Shown here piece by piece: positions 57,719-64,000 of a stretch of DNA of 64,000 nucleotides. The notes under the pieces were generated by a model. The model searched no databases, was not told the DNA's origin, and saw only the letters and a list, made by a program, of their open reading frames with translations. The position numbers were made by a program, and so were the translations under genes. The stretch is from Kumtagia ephedrae (lineage in GTDB: Bacteria > Pseudomonadota > Alphaproteobacteria > Rhizobiales > Rhizobiaceae). Every line of letters begins with the position of its first letter. Within the stretch, counting starts at the first letter, position 1. The DNA lies in assembly GCF_003012745.1 (NCBI RefSeq), contig NZ_PXYK01000021.1, positions 61,281-125,280 of the forward strand. The letters run 5' to 3'.

Positions 57719-58516
57719 TCATGCGGCGGAAGCGATTTCCTTGGCAATGGGCGCGATCCTCACATCGAGCCCTGCATTCTCCATCATCGCAAGCGCCGCC
57801 TCGCTGATCTGGTCGTCCGTCACCAGCGTGGTGACGCGCGCCAGCGGGCACACGACGAGACTGCCGCGCGGCTCGAACTTGGTCGAATCGGCGAGCACGA
57901 TCAACCGTTCGGTGCGGCTGAGCAGTTTTGCCTCGGCCCGCGCCACCAGCGGGTCGGCCTCGACCACGCCGAGGGGGGTGATCGCCGCGGCGCTCATGAA
58001 CATGGTCGTGGCGTGCAGGTTCTGGATCGCGTCGTCCTCGAAAGGCGACAGGATGATGCCCTGCTCGCGGTAGACCTCGCCGCCCGGCAGCGTGATGCGG
58101 TTGTCGCTGCCGCGGATCAGCGCCTCGGCGATCGGGAACGAGTTGGTCAGGATGTTAAGCCGGCGCTCGCGCAGAAAATCGACCATGGCGAAGGTGGTCG
58201 TCCCGGCATTGATGATGATCGACTCGCCGTCTTCGACCAGCCCGCAGGCGAGCGCCGCGATGGCGCGCTTCTTGTCGGCGTTCTTGATGCGCTGCGAGCT
58301 GAAGGTGGGCGCGCCGAGGGTGGCGGGGAATGTCGTCGCCGGGGCGGAGATGCCGCCGTGCACGCGCCGGACCAGCCCCTCCTCCTCCAGCTTCGCCAGG
58401 TCGCGCCGCAGCGTCGCGCTGGAGGCACCGGTGAGGCCGACCAGTTCGCGCACCGGCACGACCGGCCTGCCGGCCATCGCTTCCAGTATCGCAGATCGGC
58501 GGTCCGTCTCGCGCAT
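57719..58516 (-). CDS. rhaR: DeoR-family regulator of rhamnose genes
   Basis: DeoR/GlpR-type repressor of 265 residues. The helix-turn-helix is near 18-40 (VVPVRELVGLTGASSATLRR), followed by LAKLEEEGLVRRVHGG, the family wing. The sugar-phosphate-sensing domain contains IIINAGTTTFAMVDFL and NILTNSFPIAEAL. It heads rhaRSTPQUK and is divergent from rhaDI. Start set at 58516 (MRETDRRSAI), the usual DeoR length; a GTG at 58549 or ATGs further upstream are possible. The effector is probably rhamnulose, rhamnulose-1-phosphate or a related intermediate. Confidence 0.87.
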   Translation of the reverse strand: MRETDRRSAILEAMAGRPVVPVRELVGLTGASSATLRRDLAKLEEEGLVRRVHGGISAPATTFPATLGAPTFSSQRIKNADKKRAIAALACGLVEDGESIIINAGTTTFAMVDFLRERRLNILTNSFPIAEALIRGSDNRITLPGGEVYREQGIILSPFEDDAIQNLHATTMFMSAAAITPLGVVEADPLVARAEAKLLSRTERLIVLADSTKFEPRGSLVVCPLARVTTLVTDDQISEAALAMMENAGLDVRIAPIAKEIASAA

Positions 58517-58562
58517 GTCGATGCGATTGCCCCGAACAAAATCGATCACATGAATGCACGCT

Positions 58563-58679
58563 CGCTCACGATCGTCAAGAACGGTGAGCGTATTGCGTCG
58601 CAGCAATTCCATTGTGCGCCGCAAACGCTCAAAATCGGAGCGAATCCTGATTGACCGTGAGCGAATAGGCTCATACGCT
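58563..58679. promoter_or_regulatory. Divergent rhaR/rhaD control region with repeated GTGAGCG motifs
   Basis: CGCTCAC (58563-58569) and GTGAGCG (58584-58590) are a perfect inverted repeat with 14 bases between. GTGAGCG recurs at 58657-58663 and forms an imperfect palindrome with GCTCAT (58669-58674). TTGACC (58651-58656) and TACGCT (58674-58679) give a possible rhaD promoter with 17-base spacing, overlapped by that palindrome. These are candidate RhaR sites; binding is inferred. Confidence 0.5.
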
Positions 58680-58707
58680 TCCCCAAAAATCTCGAAAGGG
58701 CGGAAAC

Positions 58708-60798
58708 ATGGCCACGCAAGGACTCGCCGATCTCTGGGACGACGCCAAGGCTGCCGGCATGAGCGAGGCCGAGTTGCTCGTCTACCGCTCCAACCTGCTC
58801 GGCTCCGACAAGCGCATCACCAATTACGGCGGCGGCAACACCTCGGCCAAGGCCGTGGAGGAGGACCCGCTCACCGGGAAGCCGGTCGAGGTGCTGTGGG
58901 TAAAAGGTTCCGGCGGCGATCTCGGCACCATGAAGATGGACGGGCTGGCCAGCCTCTACATGGACAAGCTCGAGGCGCTGAAGGGCCTCTATCGCGGCCT
59001 CGCGCATGAGGACGAGATGGTCGGCTACCTGCCGCACTGCACGTTCAATTTGAACCCTCGCGCGGCCTCGATCGACACGCCGCTGCATGCCTTCGTGCCG
59101 AGGAAGCATGGCGACCACATGCATCCCGACGCGGTCATCGCCATTGCGGCGGCGAAGGACAGCAAGGCGCTGACGCAGAGAATCTACGGCGACGAGATCG
59201 GCTGGCTGCCGTGGAAGCGGCCGGGTTTCGAGCTCGGCCTGTGGCTGGAAAAGTTCTGCAAGGAGAACCCGAACGCCGCCGGCGTGGTTCTCGAAAGCCA
59301 CGGCCTCTTCACCTGGGGCGACACCGCCAAAGCGTGCTACGAGGTCACGATCCGCATCATCAACAAGGCGATAGCCTTCTTCGAGGCCGAAGGCAGAGGC
59401 AAGCCGGCCTTCGGCGGCGAAGTGCGCAGCACGCTGCCTGCTGAGGAGCGCCGCGCCATCGCGGCGAAGCTGATGCCGGCGCTGCGCGGCATGATCTCGA
59501 CCACGGAGCGCAAGGTCGGCCATTTCGACGACCAGCCGGCCGTGCTGGAGTTCATTGCCGCCCGCGACATGGAGAAGCTGGCGGCACTCGGCACGAGTTG
59601 CCCCGACCATTTCTTGCGCACCAAGATCAGCCCGCTGGTGATCGATTTCGGCCCCGCCAATCCGGACATCGACAGGACACTGGCCGGCCTGCCCGCCGCG
59701 CTGGAAACCTACCGGCGGGGACACGCCGCCTATTACGAGCGCTGCAAGCGCCCCGTCAGCCCGCCGATGCGCGACCCCAACGCGGTCGTCTATCTCGTTC
59801 CCGGCGTCGGCATGATCACCTTCGCCAAGGACAAGGCCACGGCCCGCATCTCCGGCGAGTTCTACGTCAATGCCATCAACGTCATGCGCGGCGCCTCGAC
59901 CGTCTCCGACTATATGGGCCTGCCCGAGCAGGAGGCCTTCGACATCGAATACTGGGTGCTGGAGGAGGCCAAGCTGCAGCGCCTGCCGAAGCCGAAGCCG
60001 CTTGCCGGCCGCGTCGCGCTGGTCACCGGCGGCGCGGGCGGCATCGGCCGGGCGATCGCCGACCGGCTGATGGCCGACGGCGCCTGCGTGGTGCTGGCCG
60101 ACATCGATGCCGCCGCGCTGGAGACCGCCGAGACCGAGTTCGCGAAACGCCATTCCGCCGACGTGGTTCGTGGCGTGAAGCTCGACGTGACAAAAGAGGC
60201 CGAGGTCGCCGAGGCGTTCACTTTCGCGGCAAGGGAATTCGGCGGGCTGGACATTCTGGTCTCCAACGCCGGCATCTCGTCGGCGTCGCCGGTCGAGGAC
60301 ACCGAGCTGTCGATGTGGACCCGCAACATCGACATCCTGGCCACCGGCTATTTCCTGGTGGCCCGCGAAGCGTTCCGCCTGATGAAGGCGCAGAAGGCCG
60401 GCGGCAACATCGTCTTCATCGCCTCCAAGAACGGGCTCGCTGCCTCGCCCAACGCCTCGGCCTACTGCACGGCCAAGGCGGCGGAGATCCATCTCGCCCG
60501 CTGCCTGGCACTGGAGGGCGCGGAGGCCGGCATCCGCGTCAACACCGTCAATCCGGACGCCGTGCTGCGCGGCTCCAACATCTGGAAGGGCGAATGGCGC
60601 GAGCAGCGCGCCGCCGCCTACAACATGAAGCCCGACGAGCTCGAGGAGCACTACCGCAAACGCTCGATGCTGAAGCTCGGCGTGTATCCGGAGGATGTCG
60701 CCGAGGCGGTCTGGTTCTTCGCCTCCGACCTGTCGGCGAAGTCGACGGGCAACATTCTGAACGTCGATGCGGGCAACGCGCAGAGTTTTACGCGGTAG
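58708..60798 (+). CDS. rhaD: Bifunctional rhamnulose-1-phosphate aldolase / lactaldehyde dehydrogenase
   Basis: Fusion of 696 residues. Residues 1-420 form a class II zinc aldolase: NYGGGNTSAKAV near 48, zinc ligands in DTPLHAFVPRKHGDHMHPD near 128 and SHGLFTWGDT near 200. It would cleave rhamnulose-1-phosphate to dihydroxyacetone phosphate and L-lactaldehyde. Residues ~430-696 form a short-chain dehydrogenase: VTGGAGGIGRAIAD near 437 and the catalytic Tyr-x3-Lys in SAYCTAKAA near 585, which would oxidise or reduce the lactaldehyde. ATG 58708 has AAAGGGCGG upstream. The fused form is typical in rhizobia. Confidence 0.92.
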   Translation: MATQGLADLWDDAKAAGMSEAELLVYRSNLLGSDKRITNYGGGNTSAKAVEEDPLTGKPVEVLWVKGSGGDLGTMKMDGLASLYMDKLEALKGLYRGLAHEDEMVGYLPHCTFNLNPRAASIDTPLHAFVPRKHGDHMHPDAVIAIAAAKDSKALTQRIYGDEIGWLPWKRPGFELGLWLEKFCKENPNAAGVVLESHGLFTWGDTAKACYEVTIRIINKAIAFFEAEGRGKPAFGGEVRSTLPAEERRAIAAKLMPALRGMISTTERKVGHFDDQPAVLEFIAARDMEKLAALGTSCPDHFLRTKISPLVIDFGPANPDIDRTLAGLPAALETYRRGHAAYYERCKRPVSPPMRDPNAVVYLVPGVGMITFAKDKATARISGEFYVNAINVMRGASTVSDYMGLPEQEAFDIEYWVLEEAKLQRLPKPKPLAGRVALVTGGAGGIGRAIADRLMADGACVVLADIDAAALETAETEFAKRHSADVVRGVKLDVTKEAEVAEAFTFAAREFGGLDILVSNAGISSASPVEDTELSMWTRNIDILATGYFLVAREAFRLMKAQKAGGNIVFIASKNGLAASPNASAYCTAKAAEIHLARCLALEGAEAGIRVNTVNPDAVLRGSNIWKGEWREQRAAAYNMKPDELEEHYRKRSMLKLGVYPEDVAEAVWFFASDLSAKSTGNILNVDAGNAQSFTR

Positions 60799-60802
60799 CG
60801 CC

Positions 60803-60880
60803 GGGGACAGTTTACTTTTTTCCGCCCGCGCCAGCCTTGCCGCGCCGCGCCTGTCTGCGGAAAGAAAGTAAACTGTCCCC
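60803..60880. repeat. Palindromic element (family C, copy 1) between rhaD and rhaI
   Basis: GGGGACAGTTTACTTTTTTC (from 60803) pairs with GAAAGAAAGTAAACTGTCCCC (ending 60880), giving an inverted repeat of about 24 bases around a 30-base centre. The left arm with its continuation CCGCCCGCGCCAGCC recurs at 63949, where the window ends. The hairpin lies in the 106-base gap and could modulate rhaI relative to rhaD. Confidence 0.8.
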
Positions 60881-60904
60881 TGCACCCGTCGCAGGGAGGA
60901 CACC

Positions 60905-62197
60905 ATGACCGAAAAACTCATCGCCGCCGACATCGTCACCGCCCACAACGCCGCGCGGGAAAACAACCTGCGCCGCGACTACGAGCACCTCGGCGAGCAG
61001 CTCGACCGGCGCGGCATCAGGATCGACGCCATCCGTGAAAAGGTCGAAAAATTCGGCGTCGCCATTCCCTCCTGGGGCGTCGGCACCGGCGGCACGCGCT
61101 TCGCCCGCTTTCCCGGCGAGGGCGAGCCGCGCGACGTCTTCGACAAGATCGAGGATTGTTCGGTCATCCAGCAGCTCACCCGCGCTACGCCCACTGTTTC
61201 GTTGCACATCCCGTGGGACAAGGCCGACCCGCAGCGGCTGAAGCAGGCCGCCTCGCGCTTCGGTCTTGCCTTCGACGCCATGAACTCCAACACGTTCTCC
61301 GACGGCAAGGACCAGAAGCTCTCCTATAAGTTCGGCTCGCTCAGCCATGCCGACGCCGCGGTGCGCCGCCAGGCCGTCGAGCACAATCTCGAATGCATCG
61401 AGATCGGCCGCACCATCGGCTCCAAGGCGCTGACGGTGTGGATCGGCGACGGCTCCAACTTCCCCGGCCAGGTGAACTTCACCAAGGCGTTCGAGCGCTA
61501 TCTCGACGCCATGCGCGACATCTATGCCGCCCTTCCGGAGGACTGGCGGCTGTTTTCCGAGCACAAGATGTACGAGCCGGCGTTCTATTCGACCGTCGTG
61601 CAGGACTGGGGCACGAACTACCTGATCGCCCAGGAACTCGGGCCGAAGGCCTTCTGTCTGGTCGACCTCGGCCACCATGCGCCGAACGTCAACATCGAGA
61701 TGATCGTGGCGCGGCTGATCCAGTTCGGAAAACTCGGCGGCTTCCACTTCAACGATTCGAAGTACGGCGACGACGATCTCGACGCCGGCTCGATCGACCC
61801 CTACCGGCTGTTCCTGGTCTTCAACGAGCTGGTCGACGCGGAGCTTTCGGGCGCCAAGGGTTTTGACCCCGCTCACATGCTCGACCAGAGCCACAACGTC
61901 ACCGATCCGATCGAAAGCCTGATGCTATCGGCGGTGGAGGTGCAGCGTGCCTACGCGGCGGCGCTTCTGGTCGATCGCAAGGCGCTGGAGAGCTACCAGA
62001 CGGAGAACGACGCGCTGATGGCGACGCAGACGCTGAAAGCCGCCTTCCGCACCGATGTCGAGCCGATCCTGGCGATGGCGCGGCTGAACGGCGGCGGTGC
62101 CATCGATCCGGTCGGGGCCTATCGCGAGGCGGGCTATCGCCGCAAGGTCGCGGAAGAGCGGCCTGCCGCGGTCTCGGGCGGCGGCGGGATCGTGTGA
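60905..62197 (+). CDS. rhaI: L-rhamnose isomerase
   Basis: Isomerises L-rhamnose to L-rhamnulose; 430 residues, the length of the Pseudomonas stutzeri-type enzyme, not the 419-residue E. coli RhaA. It is a TIM-barrel xylose-isomerase relative. Metal-site segments are LFSEHKMYEPAFYSTVVQDW near 218-237 (Glu ligand), CLVDLGHHAPNVN near 253 (Asp and His) and HFNDSKYGDDDLDAGSIDPY near 282 (Asp ligands). AGGGAGGACACC precedes the ATG. Second gene of rhaDI. Confidence 0.93.
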   Translation: MTEKLIAADIVTAHNAARENNLRRDYEHLGEQLDRRGIRIDAIREKVEKFGVAIPSWGVGTGGTRFARFPGEGEPRDVFDKIEDCSVIQQLTRATPTVSLHIPWDKADPQRLKQAASRFGLAFDAMNSNTFSDGKDQKLSYKFGSLSHADAAVRRQAVEHNLECIEIGRTIGSKALTVWIGDGSNFPGQVNFTKAFERYLDAMRDIYAALPEDWRLFSEHKMYEPAFYSTVVQDWGTNYLIAQELGPKAFCLVDLGHHAPNVNIEMIVARLIQFGKLGGFHFNDSKYGDDDLDAGSIDPYRLFLVFNELVDAELSGAKGFDPAHMLDQSHNVTDPIESLMLSAVEVQRAYAAALLVDRKALESYQTENDALMATQTLKAAFRTDVEPILAMARLNGGGAIDPVGAYREAGYRRKVAEERPAAVSGGGGIV

Positions 62198-62318
62198 GGC
62201 CTGGGTCGCAGCAGATCGCCGGTCTCGATTGTCCGGCGATCTTTCAGGCTGGCAAACTCCCCGTCTCCGTCTTGCCCTTCGGGCACCGGCCGGCCCGGAA
62301 CAACGACATGCCTGCCCA

Positions 62319-63929
62319 TCACCCCGGTGCGTATTCGAACCAGTCGAAATCCGCCGGCAGGCGGGCGCCGCTGGTGTCGAAGGCCATCATGCCTATGAAC
62401 GCCCCGGTGAAGGAACCGTGCTCGCCGCGCCCGGCCTCGTCGGAGACGAGGCTGGCGTCGAGGTCCGGCGCGAGCTTCCTCCAGCCGTCGCCAGTGTCGT
62501 AGGCAAAGGTCAGCCGCGCATGATCGATCTCCGCCGAGAGCCGCACGGCACCCTCGGCCGGCAGCGCGGTCGGCTCGGCGAGCGGGAAGCTGAGACGGCC
62601 GTCCTGCCAGTCGCCGAGGCAGCTCATCACGGTCAGCACGCGGCCGCGCCGTGCGTCGTGGCTGATCGCGAGGAAGTGGAACTTGTGGCGGTTGTAATAG
62701 AGCACCAGCCCCGCCGCCTGCTGGAAGCTGGCCGGCTCGAAATCGAGGCTCGCTCTCGCCCGGAAGGCAAAATGTTCCTGCCGGCGGGCGACCAGCGACT
62801 GCTCGAAGAAGCTGCCGATCGACTCGCGGCCGAACAGGCGCAGATGACCGGGGCGTTCCGTCAGCGAGAAGATGCGCTGCGCAAAGGGCGTCCTCAGCCA
62901 TTGGAAATCGAGCGGCAGGGCATCGCCGTCGAACTCGTAGCGCATGCGCGGGCGCGGGGCCGCCACGGCATGGCTGCCCGCCGGCGCCGGCACCTTGACC
63001 TCGGGCACCGGCGAGCCGTGCTCCAGCCTGAGCCAGCCGTCCTCACTCCAGACGCATTTCTGGATCGCCGTTTCCCGGCCCATCGGCGAGCGGCGCAGAC
63101 CGGAAAGCGGCCGCGCGCAGAGATGGGTGTGGTAGACCTCGCCGTCCGGCGTCTCCACCATCTGGCCGTGCCCGGCGCGTTGCAGCGCCGCCTGCGGCGC
63201 GTCTTTCGACGTGATCAGGTGGATGTCGGGATGCAGCTCGTAGGGGCCGTCGATGGCGCGTGAGCGCGCCATCGTGACGGCATGGTCGTAGCCGGTGCCG
63301 CCTTCCGCCGTGGTCAGATAATACCAGCCGTTCCTCTTGAAGAGATGCGGTCCTTCGACCAGCCCGTGCGGGCTGCCGGCAAAGATGTTCTTTGCGGAAC
63401 CGACCAGTTTCCCGGCCCTGGCGTCGTATTCCTGGAGAAGGATGCCGGCGAAGGACGGATGTTTCGGGCTGCCGCCGACGCCGTGCGACACATGGTTCCA
63501 CAGCATGTTGAGGAACCATTTCCTGCCGTCGTCGTCATGGAACAGCGACGGGTCGAAGCCGCTGGAATTGACGTAGACCGGGTCGGACCATGGCCCTTCG
63601 ATCGACGGCGCGGTGACGATGTAGTTGTGCCCGTCCTTGAAGTTGCCGTCGAGCCGCTTGACGTCCGTATAGACCAGCCAGAACAGGCCGTCGGCATGAG
63701 ACAGGCAAGGCGCCCAGATGCCTCCCGAGTCCGGATTGCCGCGCATGTCGAGCTGGCTCGCGCGCTCCAGCGGCCGCCTGACCAGGCGCCAGTTCACCAG
63801 ATCGGTCGAATGATGGATCTGGACGCCGGGATACCATTCGAAGGTCGAGGTGGCGATGTAGTAGTCGTTGCCGACCCGGCAGATCGACGGGTCGGGGTTG
63901 AAGCCGGGCAGGATGGGGTTGCGGATCAT
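62319..63929 (-). CDS. GH43 glycoside hydrolase, probable beta-xylosidase
   Basis: Family 43 enzyme of 536 residues, cytoplasmic (no signal peptide). The five-bladed propeller spans 1-310: general base Asp13 in NPILPGFNPDPSICRVGNDY, pKa-modulating Asp in SSGFDPSLFHDD near 125, and the acid Glu in HGLVEGPHLFKRNGWYYL near 195. Residues ~330-536 form the beta-sandwich domain (FFEQSLVARRQEHFAFRA) of the XynB type. The most likely activity is on beta-1,4-xylo-oligosaccharides; alpha-L-arabinofuranosidase is possible. It is convergent with rhaI and has no visible transporter here. Confidence 0.88.
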   Translation of the reverse strand: MIRNPILPGFNPDPSICRVGNDYYIATSTFEWYPGVQIHHSTDLVNWRLVRRPLERASQLDMRGNPDSGGIWAPCLSHADGLFWLVYTDVKRLDGNFKDGHNYIVTAPSIEGPWSDPVYVNSSGFDPSLFHDDDGRKWFLNMLWNHVSHGVGGSPKHPSFAGILLQEYDARAGKLVGSAKNIFAGSPHGLVEGPHLFKRNGWYYLTTAEGGTGYDHAVTMARSRAIDGPYELHPDIHLITSKDAPQAALQRAGHGQMVETPDGEVYHTHLCARPLSGLRRSPMGRETAIQKCVWSEDGWLRLEHGSPVPEVKVPAPAGSHAVAAPRPRMRYEFDGDALPLDFQWLRTPFAQRIFSLTERPGHLRLFGRESIGSFFEQSLVARRQEHFAFRARASLDFEPASFQQAAGLVLYYNRHKFHFLAISHDARRGRVLTVMSCLGDWQDGRLSFPLAEPTALPAEGAVRLSAEIDHARLTFAYDTGDGWRKLAPDLDASLVSDEAGRGEHGSFTGAFIGMMAFDTSGARLPADFDWFEYAPG

Positions 63930-63948
63930 GTTGGCCTCCGGGATTCCC

Positions 63949-64000
63949 GGGGACAGTTTACTTTTTTCCGCCCGCGCCCAGCCTTGAAGCGCCGCAGCCC
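63949..64000. repeat. Palindromic element (family C, copy 2), cut by window end
   Basis: GGGGACAGTTTACTTTTTTC followed by CGCCCGCGCCCAGCCTTG matches the left half of the element at 60803, with one inserted C. The expected right arm would lie beyond the window. It sits 20 bases upstream of the GH43 start. Confidence 0.7.

Overview
The window is about two thirds G+C and carries gene sets typical of Rhizobiales: an agl alpha-glucoside operon, a Mur-type regulator next to sitABCD, the rhaRSTPQUK / rhaDI layout, a malic enzyme fused to a phosphate acetyltransferase domain, and several periplasmic-binding-protein ABC importers. Dispersed palindromic elements sit in many gaps, some of them resembling the Rhizobium intergenic mosaic (RIME) type. 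The best guess is a Mesorhizobium-like member of the Phyllobacteriaceae. It looks like chromosome: housekeeping genes (rpsA, cmk, mutS, dapE, truA, fmt, hemE, gnd, maeB) lie among catabolic operons. No insertion sequence, prophage, CRISPR array, tRNA or rRNA gene was recognised.

Layout. 0-8 kb: aglR divergent from aglEFGAK (uptake and hydrolysis of alpha-glucosides), with two LacI-type operators between them. 8-15 kb: a membrane class III nucleotide cyclase, the sitABCD manganese importer with a Mur/Fur-like box upstream, a glyoxalase-fold protein, mur, and a LysE exporter. 15.8-17.2 kb: gnd. 17.3-25.2 kb: an accessory block with a polar amino-acid ABC importer and an Ldh-family reductase on the minus strand, divergent from a DDAH/arginine-deiminase-like hydrolase and a ThDP enzyme resembling 5-guanidino-2-oxopentanoate decarboxylase. 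This looks like a pathway for arginine or a substituted guanidino acid. 25-28 kb: csbD, rpsA, cmk. 28.4-33.4 kb: a sugar/polyol ABC importer whose two permeases both carry extra transmembrane segments. 33.4-41 kb: a DUF2243 membrane protein, an NCS2 purine permease, maeB and mutS.

41-50.6 kb: a Xre/MbcA-RES toxin-antitoxin pair, a CelD-like acetyltransferase paired with a protein of unknown function, dapE, a membrane protein, the fmt-GNAT-truA operon, nhaA and hemE. 50.9-62.2 kb: the complete L-rhamnose regulon. RhaSTPQ imports the sugar, RhaU interconverts anomers, RhaI isomerises, RhaK phosphorylates, and the fused RhaD cleaves rhamnulose-1-phosphate and oxidises the lactaldehyde; RhaR (DeoR family) controls it. 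A GH43 beta-xylosidase-like enzyme closes the window.

The most unusual structure is in the repeats. Three dispersed palindromic families occupy operon gaps. One family abuts TAG stop codons in a fixed orientation in all three copies. Another supplies the apparent ribosome-binding site of one gene and lies over the 5' end of mutS. Two near-identical copies in direct orientation bracket rhaPQUK.
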